Assembly: GCF_000307165.1 (NCBI RefSeq)
Contig: NC_018704.1
Span: forward strand, 310,001 to 374,000
DNA: 64,000 nucleotides
Reading direction: 5' to 3'
Source of the DNA: Amphibacillus xylanus NBRC 15112
Lineage (GTDB): Bacteria; Bacillota; Bacilli; Bacillales; Amphibacillaceae
Program-made: the position numbers and the translations under genes
In this document: positions 43,718 through 56,948 of the stretch, piece by piece
How the letters are laid out: each line of letters starts with the position of its first letter
Numbering within the stretch: position 1 is the stretch's first letter
Notes under the pieces: model-generated
What the model was told of the DNA's origin: nothing
The model's input: the letters and a program-made list of their open reading frames with translations, nothing else
Database searches by the model: none

Positions 43718-45889
43718 ATGGACGAAACATTTAATCAATCAGAATTGATAGGTGACGTAGCGAAGAAAATCGCACTTAAACCAAATGTCGTGAAACAAGT
43801 CATTGGTCTTTTAGAGGAAGGTAATACAGTACCGTTTATTGCCCGATATCGAAAAGAACAGACAGGTGGCTTAGATGAGGTTCAGATTAAGGCGATTGAA
43901 GATCAATGGTCCTACACTGTACAATTAGCTAATCGAAAACAAGAAGTGATTCGACTGATTGATGAACAAGGAAAGCTTACTGACGAATTAAGGAAAGATA
44001 TATTAGCAGCGGATCAGCTCCAACGACTTGAAGATCTTTATCGACCATACAAGCAGAAACGGAGAACAAGAGCAACGATTGCTAAGGAAAAAGGGTTAGA
44101 GCCACTAGCGCAATTAATTTGGGAGCAAGAAAGCAAGGATATTAGTACTGAAGCTAAAGCCTATATATCAGAAGAAAATGATTTAGCAACGATAGAAGAT
44201 GTATTGAATGGTGCAAATGATATTATTGCTGAATGGATCTCTGATGATGCGACTTATCGAGATTACATAAGGAATCAAACTTTTAACCAAGGACAAATTA
44301 ATGCAACTGTTAAAGATGAATCATTAGACGAAAAACACGTCTACCAAATGTACTACGATTATACAGAACCGATCAAAACAGTTGTGTCTCACCGTATTTT
44401 AGCGATGAATCGTGCGGAGAAAGAAGATGTTATTCGAGTTAGTATTAATGTATCGATTGAGCACATTCAAAACTACCTAGAACGGCAAATTATTAAACCG
44501 ACGACTGATCAACAAGTACGTGAATTTCTACAAGCAGCAATTGCTGATAGTTATAAGCGCTTAATTCAACCATCGATAGAACGTGAAATTCGATCAACAT
44601 TAACTGAACAAGCGGAAGAACAAGCTATTGATATTTTCTCAATGAATTTACGTCATTTATTACTACAACCCCCACTCAAAAGACAAACAATACTTGGAGT
44701 TGATCCTGCCTTTAGAACAGGATGTAAATTAGCTGTTATAGATGAGACAGGAAAAGTATTAGCTGTTGATGTCATTTATCCAACAGCACCTAAAAATGAT
44801 ATTAAAGGTGCAAGAAAAGTAGTTGGACGTATGATAAACGATTACCAAGTTCAACTAATTGCTATTGGAAATGGAACGGCATCACGAGAGACTGAACAAT
44901 TTATTGCTGACTTTATTAATGATGAACAGTTAAATGTCTCATATTTAATTGTTAATGAATCGGGTGCAAGTGTCTACTCAGCTTCTAAATTAGCCCGTGA
45001 AGAATTTCCGGATTTACAAGTAGAAGAACGAAGTGCAGTCTCAATTGCTAGACGTGTCCAAGATCCTCTTGCAGAGCTTGTGAAAATTGATCCAAAGTCA
45101 ATTGGCGTTGGTCAATATCAGCATGATGTTAGTCAGAAGAAATTAGCTGACTCTTTAACGTTCGTAGTCGAAACAGCAGTTAACCAAGTTGGTGTTAATG
45201 TAAATACGGCATCTGTTTCATTGCTGCAGTATGTATCAGGTCTAAGTAAAACGGTGGCTAATAATATTGTGAAAAAGCGAGAAGAACTAGGGTTTTTCAG
45301 TAATAGAAAACAACTTGAGGATATTCCTCGACTTGGTAAAAAGACTTATCAGCAAAGTATTGGTTTTCTGCGAATCAATGATGGAACTGAGCCATTAGAT
45401 CGTACACCAATTCACCCTGAAAGTTACAAAGTGACAGAAAAACTTCTTAAGATGATTGATTGTCAAAAGACTGATCTTGGAACGGCAACATTGCAAGATA
45501 AGTTAATTAAATTAAATATTGCTGAAGTTGCAGATGAACTTCAGATTGGTGAACCTACTCTTCGTGATATCGTTGAAGCACTTAGCCGCCCATCACGAGA
45601 TTTACGTGATGATTTACCTAAGCCATTGCTTAAGAAGAATGTCTTATCAATGGAAGACCTCAAACCAGGTATTGAGCTTCAAGGGACGGTAAGAAATGTC
45701 GTTGACTTTGGTATCTTTGTTGATATCGGTGTAAAACAAGACGGCTTAGTCCATATATCAAAAATGTCAAAACAATATGTTAAACATCCGAAAGATCTTG
45801 TTGCTGTTGGAGACGTCATTACCGTTTGGGTGATTGATATTGATCTCCAAAAAGAACGAATTGCTTTATCAATGATAAAAGAGGACTAG
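43718..45889 (+). CDS. tex: Transcription accessory protein Tex
   Basis: Tex (YdcI in B. subtilis) is a nucleic-acid-binding protein that influences transcription and stress tolerance. The 723-residue protein has the N-terminal helical domain with VPFIARYRKEQTGGLDE (about 34-50), a YqgF/RuvC-like domain (ILGVDPAFRTGCKLAVIDET), two HhH elements (LSKTVANNIVKKREELGFF; LEDIPRLGKKTYQQS), and a C-terminal S1 domain (LQGTVRNVVDFGIFVDIGVK). Full length. Same position after rsbX as in Bacillus. Confidence 0.95.
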   Translation: MDETFNQSELIGDVAKKIALKPNVVKQVIGLLEEGNTVPFIARYRKEQTGGLDEVQIKAIEDQWSYTVQLANRKQEVIRLIDEQGKLTDELRKDILAADQLQRLEDLYRPYKQKRRTRATIAKEKGLEPLAQLIWEQESKDISTEAKAYISEENDLATIEDVLNGANDIIAEWISDDATYRDYIRNQTFNQGQINATVKDESLDEKHVYQMYYDYTEPIKTVVSHRILAMNRAEKEDVIRVSINVSIEHIQNYLERQIIKPTTDQQVREFLQAAIADSYKRLIQPSIEREIRSTLTEQAEEQAIDIFSMNLRHLLLQPPLKRQTILGVDPAFRTGCKLAVIDETGKVLAVDVIYPTAPKNDIKGARKVVGRMINDYQVQLIAIGNGTASRETEQFIADFINDEQLNVSYLIVNESGASVYSASKLAREEFPDLQVEERSAVSIARRVQDPLAELVKIDPKSIGVGQYQHDVSQKKLADSLTFVVETAVNQVGVNVNTASVSLLQYVSGLSKTVANNIVKKREELGFFSNRKQLEDIPRLGKKTYQQSIGFLRINDGTEPLDRTPIHPESYKVTEKLLKMIDCQKTDLGTATLQDKLIKLNIAEVADELQIGEPTLRDIVEALSRPSRDLRDDLPKPLLKKNVLSMEDLKPGIELQGTVRNVVDFGIFVDIGVKQDGLVHISKMSKQYVKHPKDLVAVGDVITVWVIDIDLQKERIALSMIKED

Positions 45890-45903
45890 AAATTAACAAA
45901 GCT

Positions 45904-45949
45904 TCCCCTATAGATAAGTTGGCTTAACTTATTTATAGGGGATTTTTTT
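45904..45949 (+). terminator. Terminator after tex
   Basis: A 17-bp stem (45904-45920 with 45926-45942, one mismatch) has a 5-base loop and seven T. Confidence 0.88.
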
Positions 45950-46012
45950 CTAGGGAGCTAGTTCAAATTATCTAAAAATTAAAAATAGAGCAAAAAAACT
46001 TTACGGATAAGC

Positions 46013-46026
46013 TGTATAAATATACA
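46013..46026 (+). promoter_or_regulatory. ArgR-like palindrome upstream of arcC
   Basis: TGTATAAATATACA is a perfect 14-base palindrome of the ARG-box form (TGNATNNNNATNCA). It lies 80 bases before arcC. Regulation by ArgR/AhrC is inferred. Confidence 0.5.
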
Positions 46027-46105
46027 ATAACAAATAGAAAAAACGTAATAATATTCAAGGTTGCACCATAATTTTTCAAATTACCGAGCGAGGTGGATGA
46101 AGCAA

Positions 46106-47038
46106 ATGAAAAAGAGAATTGTGATAGCATTAGGTGGCAACGCCATTCTAACAAAGGATCCAAGTGCAAAAGCGCAACAATTGGCATTAAGAAGCACAGC
46201 CAAGAAGCTTGTTCCATTAATCGAACAAGGCCATGAGTTAATTATCTCTCATGGGAATGGTCCTCAAGTAGGTAATCTGCTTTTACAACAAAGCGCTGCA
46301 GATTCTAAGGAAAATCCGGCATTACCATTGGATACATGTGTAGCCATGACACAAGGGAGTATCGGTTATTGGTTGCAACTTGTTTTAAGAGAGACACTAA
46401 AGGAAGCAGGGATAAACAAAGAAGTCATCACTTTGTTGACGCAAGTAATAGTGAGTAAAGACGATCCTGCTTTTAGTCACCCAACGAAGCCAGTGGGACC
46501 ATTCTTATCAGAAGAAGAAAAAAATCGAAAAAATGACCAGGATATCTATATAGAAGATTCCGGTCGAGGATGGCGTAAAGTAGTTCCATCTCCTAAGCCG
46601 ATAAGTGTGACAGAAGCACCATTAATCGAGAAACTCGTTGAAATGGGTGCGATCACAATCGCTGCAGGTGGCGGTGGTATTCCTGTTGTAGAGGACAATG
46701 GGGAAGTATCAGGTGTAGAAGCTGTAATTGATAAAGATTTTGCTTCAGAGAAATTAGCAGAACAAATTAAAGCAGATCTATTAATTATATTAACGGCTGT
46801 AGATCATGCGTATCTTGATTATAATCAACCAAATCAAAAGCAAATTAAAACTATATCTGTAGAAGAACTGAAACAACATATTGATAAAGGCCATTTTGCT
46901 TCGGGTAGTATGTTACCAAAGGTTGAAGCAGCTATAAGATTTGTTGAACATTCAAATCGTACAAAGCAGGCCATCATTACATCTTTAGATAATGTCGCTA
47001 ATATTTTTACAACAGATATCGGAACACGTATTTATTAA
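46106..47038 (+). CDS. arcC: Carbamate kinase ArcC
   Basis: ArcC makes ATP from carbamoyl phosphate in arginine or agmatine fermentation. The 310-residue amino-acid-kinase-fold protein has IALGGNAIL (about 6-14), [15 protein letters not shown] (about 48-62), [19 protein letters not shown] (about 197-205), and [12 protein letters not shown] near 271. I start at ATG 46106, since GAGGTGG is too close to the ATG at 46097. No arcA or arcD adjoins; argF at 5.7 kb could supply carbamoyl phosphate. Confidence 0.93.
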   Translation: MKKRIVIALGGNAILTKDPSAKAQQLALRSTAKKLVPLIEQGHELIISHGNGPQVGNLLLQQSAADSKENPALPLDTCVAMTQGSIGYWLQLVLRETLKEAGINKEVITLLTQVIVSKDDPAFSHPTKPVGPFLSEEEKNRKNDQDIYIEDSGRGWRKVVPSPKPISVTEAPLIEKLVEMGAITIAAGGGGIPVVEDNGEVSGVEAVIDKDFASEKLAEQIKADLLIILTAVDHAYLDYNQPNQKQIKTISVEELKQHIDKGHFASGSMLPKVEAAIRFVEHSNRTKQAIITSLDNVANIFTTDIGTRIY

Positions 47039-47045
47039 TAAAGTC

Positions 47046-47080
47046 AGCTCATAATTTATTTTATGGGCTTGATTTATTTT
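47046..47080 (+). terminator. Terminator after arcC
   Basis: AGCTCATAA pairs with TTATGGGCT (one G-U) around TTTATT, followed by TGATTTATTTT. Confidence 0.65.
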
Positions 47081-47126
47081 AAAAAATGTTTATAATTCGT
47101 TTAGTACAGAAAAAGGGATTGAGAAG

Positions 47127-47579
47127 ATGGATGATAATCAATTGCAAGAACTTGTAGCCGAAATCTCGATCGAATATTTCAATAAACCTTTTTATGATCA
47201 AGCCTGTTTCAATTCTAGATTAAGAACTGTGGGTGGTCGTTACCTCCCAAAACAACGTAAGATTGAAATTAATCGAAAGTACTTATTAGAATTAGGTAAA
47301 TCAGAGTTGATCGGAATCATTAAACATGAACTTTGTCATTATCACTTACACATAGAAGGAAAACCATACGGACATGGTAGTGCAGAATTTAAAGCTTTAT
47401 TAGCAAACACCAAATCTCCACGGTATTGTCGCCCTCTACCTTCTGAACAACAGAAGATAGTCGACTTACATCATTATGAATGTATACAATGCGGACAACT
47501 GTATAAAAGAAAAAGAAAAGTAAACATTAATAAGTATAGTTGTGGGGTTTGCAAAGGGAAAATAAAACTTGTCCAATAA
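47127..47579 (+). CDS. sprT: SprT-like zinc protein (YdcK)
   Basis: The 150-residue protein has the SprT metalloprotease-like motif HELCHYHLHIEGKPYGHGSA (about 72-91; HExxH-like HELCH, with the third His after the Gly) and a C-terminal zinc ribbon, YECIQCGQLYKRKRKV then YSCGVCKGKI. Cellular function in bacteria is unclear; eukaryotic relatives cut DNA-protein crosslinks. In B. subtilis it also sits between tex and a tRNA cluster. cmpA, which lies before sprT in B. subtilis, is not seen here. Confidence 0.88.
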   Translation: MDDNQLQELVAEISIEYFNKPFYDQACFNSRLRTVGGRYLPKQRKIEINRKYLLELGKSELIGIIKHELCHYHLHIEGKPYGHGSAEFKALLANTKSPRYCRPLPSEQQKIVDLHHYECIQCGQLYKRKRKVNINKYSCGVCKGKIKLVQ

Positions 47580-47666
47580 ATTATGGAGAACCCCTTGACC
47601 AAAGTATATAAAACCGAGTAAACTATAGGTATGTGATTTTGATAATAATTTTTTTGAGAAAATGTG

Positions 47667-47695
47667 TTGACAGCGAAAAAGAATTGTAGTATATT
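47667..47695 (+). promoter_or_regulatory. Promoter of the first tRNA group
   Basis: TTGACA (47667-47672), a 17-base spacer and TATATT (47690-47695), 28 bases before tRNA-Asn. Near-consensus sigma-A promoter. Confidence 0.85.
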
Positions 47696-47723
47696 TTTTA
47701 ACGTCGCTAATAACAAAAAATAT

Positions 47724-47798
47724 TCCACAGTAGCTCAGTGGTAGAGCAATCGGCTGTTAACCGATCGGTCGTAGGTTCGAATCCTACCTGTGGAGCCA
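47724..47798 (+). tRNA. tRNA-Asn (GTT)
   Basis: Cloverleaf with TCCACAG/CTGTGGA acceptor stem, anticodon loop CTGTTAA, T-loop GTTCGAATC and encoded CCA. First of a group matching the trnS tRNAs after sprT in B. subtilis. Confidence 0.96.
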
Positions 47799-47799
47799 T

Positions 47800-47892
47800 G
47801 GAGAAGTACTCAAGAGGCTGAAGAGGCGCCCCTGCTAAGGGTGTAGGTCGGTATTTGCCGGCGCGAGGGTTCAAATCCCTCCTTCTCCGCCA
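47800..47892 (+). tRNA. tRNA-Ser (GCT)
   Basis: GGAGAAG/CTTCTCC acceptor, anticodon loop CTGCTAA, long variable arm and encoded CCA. One base separates it from tRNA-Asn. Confidence 0.95.
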
Positions 47893-47905
47893 CTTTCTAA
47901 AAGTT

Positions 47906-47980
47906 GGCCCGTTGGTCAAGCGGTTAAGACACCGCCCTTTCACGGCGGTAACACGGGTTCGAATCCCGTACGGGTCACCA
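47906..47980 (+). tRNA. tRNA-Glu (TTC)
   Basis: Acceptor GGCCCGT/ACGGGTC (G-U ends tolerated), anticodon loop CTTTCAC, T-loop GTTCGAATC and encoded CCA. Confidence 0.95.
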
Positions 47981-48012
47981 TTACAATTTAATTAAAACAT
48001 ACACAATAAATT

Positions 48013-48089
48013 GGTCCGGTAGTTCAGTTGGTTAGAATGCCTGCCTGTCACGCAGGAGGTCGCGGGTTCGAGTCCCGTCCGGACCGCCA
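48013..48089 (+). tRNA. tRNA-Asp (GTC), copy 1
   Basis: GGTCCGG/CCGGACC acceptor, anticodon loop CTGTCAC and encoded CCA. Identical base for base to the copy at 54166. Confidence 0.96.
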
Positions 48090-48097
48090 TTGTTTAT

Positions 48098-48172
48098 TGG
48101 GCTATCGCCAAGCGGTAAGGCAACGGTTTTTGGTTCCGTCATGCGTTGGTTCGAATCCAGCTAGCCCAGCCA
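48098..48172 (+). tRNA. tRNA-Gln (TTG)
   Basis: TGGGCTA/TAGCCCA acceptor, anticodon loop with TTG in ACGGTTTTTGGTTCCGT, encoded CCA. Last of the first group. Confidence 0.94.
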
Positions 48173-48209
48173 TTTTCTTTTTTCGATCATTTATAACTTC
48201 GATAAGGAT

Positions 48210-48240
48210 ACCCTTAAAACAGTCTGTTTTAAAGGGTTTT
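48210..48240 (+). terminator. Terminator between the tRNA groups
   Basis: ACCCTTAAAACA pairs with TGTTTTAAAGGGT (one bulge), then TTT. It separates tRNA-Gln from tRNA-Lys. Confidence 0.65.
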
Positions 48241-48283
48241 CTACTGAAAATGTAGACCAACTTAGTTTTAAGCTATTAATTAT

Positions 48284-48356
48284 GAGCCATTAGCTCAGTC
48301 GGTAGAGCATCTGACTTTTAATCAGAGGGTCGAAGGTTCGAATCCTTCATGGCTCA
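48284..48356 (+). tRNA. tRNA-Lys (TTT)
   Basis: GAGCCAT/ATGGCTC acceptor, anticodon loop CTTTTAA. The 3' CCA is not encoded (discriminator A is followed by CTT). Confidence 0.95.
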
Positions 48357-48373
48357 CTTTTCATTCTTATTAG

Positions 48374-48457
48374 GCGGTCGTGGCGGAATGGCAGACGCGC
48401 TAGGTTGAGGGCCTAGTCGGGGTTTACTCGGTGGAGGTTCAAGTCCTCTCGACCGCA
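48374..48457 (+). tRNA. tRNA-Leu (GAG)
   Basis: GCGGTCG/CGACCGC acceptor, anticodon loop TTGAGGG, class II variable arm; CCA is not encoded. Its anticodon arm is the attachment core used by ICEBs1 in B. subtilis (trnS-leu2), in the same genomic position. Confidence 0.94.
48400..48416 (+). other. ICEBs1-type attB core, unoccupied
   Basis: CTAGGTTGAGGGCCTAG: 5-bp inverted repeats around a 7-base spacer, which I recall as the 17-base ICEBs1 attachment core in trnS-leu2. The tRNA is intact and no integrase gene follows, so the site is empty here. Confidence 0.7.
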
Positions 48458-48474
48458 CTTTTTCAAAAAAAGTG

Positions 48475-48504
48475 TTGACAAACAAAAATGATCAGTGTTA
48501 TAAT
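48475..48504 (+). promoter_or_regulatory. Promoter of the tRNA-Gly/tRNA-Ile/rRNA operon
   Basis: Consensus TTGACA (48475-48480) and TATAAT (48499-48504) with an 18-base spacer and a TG just before the -10. Strong rRNA-type promoter about 70 bases ahead of tRNA-Gly. Confidence 0.9.
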
Positions 48505-48573
48505 CAAGGATGTCGCTTGTTAGAGCGATAACAACATTTAAAAAGTTAATACACTTTATTCTACTTATTATTT

Positions 48574-48647
48574 GCGGGTGTAGTTTAATGGTAAAACCTC
48601 AGCCTTCCAAGCTGATGACGAGAGTTCGATTCTCTTCACCCGCTCCA
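48574..48647 (+). tRNA. tRNA-Gly (TCC)
   Basis: GCGGGTG/CACCCGC acceptor, anticodon loop CTTCCAA, encoded CCA. Confidence 0.95.
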
Positions 48648-48653
48648 AACAAT

Positions 48654-48730
<77 letters not shown>

Positions 48731-48830
48731 TTGATCTTTGAAAACTGAATCCAAACAACGAAAGATGTTAAGAAAAACAAGTAAGAAGAAGCTAGTGCTT
48801 CAAAATTGAGTTAATCGTAACTCTATCAAT

Positions 48831-53812
<4,982 letters not shown>

Positions 53813-53902
53813 ATTAAAACGTACGTAAACGTACAAAATTGAATTTGATGACACTTGTCAGGTGCATTTCTTATCTAGTTTTCAGGGTATATAACCTGTA
53901 GG

Positions 53903-54017
53903 TTTAGTGACAATAGCGAAGAGGTCACACCTGTTCCCATACCGAACACAGAAGTTAAGCTCTTCAGCGCCGATGGTAGTTGGGTTTTCCCTGCGAGAGT
54001 AGGACGTCGCTAAGCCA
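53903..54017 (+). rRNA. rrf: 5S ribosomal RNA
   Basis: Contains GCGAAGAGGTCACACCTGTT, CCCATACCGAACACAGAAGT and AGAGTAGGACGTCGCTAAGC. About 115 bases, 90 bases after 23S. Confidence 0.95.
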
Positions 54018-54043
54018 ACCTATTTAATTAAATATTTTATTGT

Positions 54044-54120
<77 letters not shown>

Positions 54121-54165
54121 AATTTTGTTTTACATATTTTAATGTAATCTAATTTAATATTAAGT

Positions 54166-54242
54166 GGTCCGGTAGTTCAGTTGGTTAGAATGCCTGCCTG
54201 TCACGCAGGAGGTCGCGGGTTCGAGTCCCGTCCGGACCGCCA
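54166..54242 (+). tRNA. tRNA-Asp (GTC), copy 2
   Basis: Same 77 bases as 48013-48089, anticodon loop CTGTCAC, encoded CCA. Last gene of the rRNA operon. Confidence 0.96.
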
Positions 54243-54263
54243 TTTATTTTATGAAGAATATTT

Positions 54264-54306
54264 AAACTGTTTTTTCTATCACCAAATAGAAAAAACAGTT
54301 TTTTTG
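54264..54306 (+). terminator. Terminator of the rRNA operon
   Basis: AAACTGTTTTTTCTA pairs perfectly with TAGAAAAAACAGTTT around TCACCAAA, followed by T-run. Confidence 0.9.
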
Positions 54307-54386
54307 ATTACAAGGTTTGTCGATCATTTCTATTATGATTAATTTTTGCTATGATAGGAGTAGTTCATGAAAGGATGGCCAACAGG

Positions 54387-55358
54387 GTGAATGAATTTAA
54401 ATTTATTAATTCAATAAAACAATCTTATTATCGAAATAATACTACGATAAAAGGTATTGGAGATGATGCGGCAGTTTTTCGTCTTCCATATCATGATATC
54501 GTCACCTCTGTCGATACGCTTGTCGATGGCATTCATTTTTCAAAAGAAACGATGAAACCTTTTCATGTTGGTTATCGATCTTTGGCAGCTAATCTTAGCG
54601 ATATGGCTGCGATGGGCGCAAACCCCATTTCATATTTAGTATCAATCGTTGTACCAAAGAACTATTCCAATTACGATCTACAAGAAATTTATCATGGATT
54701 AGAAACATTAGCTAAAAAGCATCAAGTTGACTTAATTGGTGGCGATACGGTTACAGGAGAGCAACTTGTACTATCTGTCACAGTAAATGGAGCTGTTTTA
54801 GCTGGAAAGGCACGGTATCGTGATTTAATGCGTCCAGGTGATATTATTTTTGTGACAGGAACATTAGGTGACGCTGCTGCTGGATTAAATATATTACTTG
54901 ATAAACAATCGGTAGACTTTGGTGCAGACTATTTAATTAATCGTCACCGTATGCCGACACCAAGAGTAGAATTTGCCTCACAATTAGCTAATATTGAAAG
55001 GTTAGCTTTAAATGATATTAGTGATGGAATTGCAAGTGAAGCGAATGAACTTGCTCAAGCCTCTAGATTAACAATCTATCTTGATGAGGGAAAATTACCA
55101 TTATCTAAAGAATTAAAGCAATTTCCACGAGCTCAACAGTTGGATTATAGTTTAAGTGGTGGAGAAGACTTTGAATTGATTGGAGCTGTCTCACCTGAAT
55201 ATTGGCGTTTAGTTCGTGATGCGGCAGAACAAACTAATACTCCCATTGCAAAAATAGGGGAAGTTAAAGATGAATTAAAAAATAACGGAACTGTCTGGAT
55301 TAAAAGAAATGAAACATATATTAAGTTACAATCTAGTGGATATGTTCATAAAAACTAA
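54387..55358 (+). CDS. thiL: Thiamine-monophosphate kinase ThiL
   Basis: ThiL phosphorylates thiamine monophosphate to the active cofactor, completing the pathway of thiDME. The 323-residue PurM-like protein has KGIGDDAAVF (about 24-33), VDTLVDGIHF (about 44-53), LSDMAAMGA, GGDTV, DISDGIASE and SGGEDFEL, which bind Mg-ATP and thiamine phosphate. I choose GTG 54387, which gives the usual N-terminus (NEFKFI); AAAGGA is 11 bases upstream. ATG codons at 54351 and 54375 are alternatives. It heads an operon with t6A genes, as in Bacillus. Confidence 0.92.
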   Translation: MNEFKFINSIKQSYYRNNTTIKGIGDDAAVFRLPYHDIVTSVDTLVDGIHFSKETMKPFHVGYRSLAANLSDMAAMGANPISYLVSIVVPKNYSNYDLQEIYHGLETLAKKHQVDLIGGDTVTGEQLVLSVTVNGAVLAGKARYRDLMRPGDIIFVTGTLGDAAAGLNILLDKQSVDFGADYLINRHRMPTPRVEFASQLANIERLALNDISDGIASEANELAQASRLTIYLDEGKLPLSKELKQFPRAQQLDYSLSGGEDFELIGAVSPEYWRLVRDAAEQTNTPIAKIGEVKDELKNNGTVWIKRNETYIKLQSSGYVHKN

Positions 55359-55367
55359 GGTGATAAA

Positions 55368-55817
55368 ATGCAAACTATAAAAGTTATGTCTGAATTTGAA
55401 ACGAAAACATTAGCAAGTAAACTTGCTCAACTTTTACGACCAAATAGTGTTATTACGCTAACTGGTGACCTAGGAGTTGGTAAAACAACCTTTACAAAAG
55501 GACTAGGTGAAGCTCTAGGTATTAAGCGGACAATTAATAGTCCGACATTTACGATAGTTAAGAGTTATCATGCGGAGATACCTTTACATCATATTGATGC
55601 CTATAGACTAGAGGATAGTGAAGAAGATATTGGCTTCGATGATTATTTCTCTGACCAAGCGATTACTGTTATTGAGTGGCCACAATTTATTGACTCGTTT
55701 TTACCTAAAGAGAGGTTAGACATATCAATTGAGCGGTTAGATGAAGAATCACGATTATTTAAACTTAATCCAATTGGTTCATATTATGAAAAAGTGTGTG
55801 AGGAGCTAGTAAGATGA
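55368..55817 (+). CDS. tsaE: tRNA t6A-modification ATPase TsaE
   Basis: TsaE supports TsaB-TsaD in making N6-threonylcarbamoyladenosine at position 37 of ANN-decoding tRNAs. The 149-residue P-loop protein has LTGDLGVGKTTFTKGLG (about 31-47, Walker A), NSPTF, HHIDAYRLED and VIEWPQF. AAGGTG precedes ATG. It overlaps tsaB by 4 bases. Confidence 0.94.
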   Translation: MQTIKVMSEFETKTLASKLAQLLRPNSVITLTGDLGVGKTTFTKGLGEALGIKRTINSPTFTIVKSYHAEIPLHHIDAYRLEDSEEDIGFDDYFSDQAITVIEWPQFIDSFLPKERLDISIERLDEESRLFKLNPIGSYYEKVCEELVR

Positions 55818-56509
55818 CAATATTAGCAATTGATACATCGAGTGAGACATTAGCCATTGCGCTATCACAAGATGGGAAGATAATTGCTGACTATAGCACA
55901 AGCAGCAAAAATAAACATTCAAAGCGGTTAATGCCAGCAATTGTTCAATTATTAGAGGATGCTCAAGTAAAGCCACAAGACTTAACGAAAATTGTCGTTG
56001 GTAAAGGACCTGGGTCATATACAGGGATAAGGATCGGATTATCAACAGCTAAAACGATGGCTTGGTCGCTAAATATACCAGTTGTCGGAGTTTCTAGCTT
56101 AGCCGCATTATCTCTACAAGCAAGAGATAGAGGCGCATTGATCTGTCCTTTCTTTGATGCAAGAAGGGACCTAGTTTATACAGGATTATATAATGAACAT
56201 ATTGAACCTGTCATTCAAGATCAAAATTGCTTAATGACGGATTGGCTCGAGCAGTTAAAAAAAGTAGAGCAACCAATAATCTTTTTAAGTCCTGATCTAG
56301 GAGCATTTCAATCAATGATTACAAAAGAATTAAAAGATCAGGCTGTATTTCTTCCAGAAGGATTAAATACTGTCAGAGCCGGCTTATTAGCCCTTTTCGG
56401 GGCAGATTTAGAAGGAGACAATGTTCACGAGCTTGTACCAAGTTATTTACGACTTGTTGAAGCTGAAGCAAATTGGCTAGCAAGTCAAAAGGAGCAATCC
56501 AATGAGTAA
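55814..56509 (+). CDS. tsaB: tRNA t6A-modification protein TsaB
   Basis: TsaB (YeaZ family) is the scaffold that pairs with TsaD. The 231-residue ASKHA-fold protein has LAIDTSSETLAIALSQDGKI (about 4-23), VVGKGPGSYTGIRIGLSTAK (about 62-81) and CPFFDARRDLVYTGLY. No catalytic site is expected. It overlaps tsaE by 4 and rimI by 8 bases, typical of translational coupling. Confidence 0.94.
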   Translation: MTILAIDTSSETLAIALSQDGKIIADYSTSSKNKHSKRLMPAIVQLLEDAQVKPQDLTKIVVGKGPGSYTGIRIGLSTAKTMAWSLNIPVVGVSSLAALSLQARDRGALICPFFDARRDLVYTGLYNEHIEPVIQDQNCLMTDWLEQLKKVEQPIIFLSPDLGAFQSMITKELKDQAVFLPEGLNTVRAGLLALFGADLEGDNVHELVPSYLRLVEAEANWLASQKEQSNE

Positions 56510-56948
56510 TATTGTTATTCGCCCAATGGAACTCAAAGATCTAGACCAAGTCGAAGAAATTGAAAGAAAGTCATTTACCTCGGTTTGGACAAAAAATTTA
56601 TACAAAAAAGAATTACTTGAAAATCATTTTGCTTACTATTTTGTAATTGAGAAAGATGATAAGTTAATTGGATTTTGTGGTCTTTGGCTCGTACTGGACG
56701 AAGCGCAAGTTACAAATATTGCGGTTGATCCTCAATATCGTGGACAGGGCTATGGTGCCATGTTATTTCAATATATGTTAAACCATGCAATGACAAGAGG
56801 AGCAACAAATTTGTCTTTAGAAGTCAGATATTCAAACTATACGGCACAAAGGTTATATCAAAAATTCGGTTTAGAAAAAGCAGGCATTCGAAAAAATTAT
56901 TATACAGATAATAATGAGGATGCTATTGTAATGTGGGTGAGATTATGA
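56502..56948 (+). CDS. rimI: Ribosomal-protein-S18-alanine N-acetyltransferase RimI
   Basis: The 148-residue GNAT protein has [20 protein letters not shown] (about 67-86) with the acetyl-CoA loop, [20 protein letters not shown], and [14 protein letters not shown], all RimI signatures. RimI acetylates the N-terminus of S18; in Firmicutes it is regularly linked to tsaB/tsaD. AAAAGGAG precedes ATG. It overlaps tsaD by 4 bases (ATGA). Confidence 0.92.
   Translation: MSNIVIRPMELKDLDQVEEIERKSFTSVWTKNLYKKELLENHFAYYFVIEKDDKLIGFCGLWLVLDEAQVTNIAVDPQYRGQGYGAMLFQYMLNHAMTRGATNLSLEVRYSNYTAQRLYQKFGLEKAGIRKNYYTDNNEDAIVMWVRL

Noticed and set aside
47707-48255. Open frames across the tRNA genes on both strands
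   Set aside because: They are readings of tRNA sequence; the cloverleaves explain the region.
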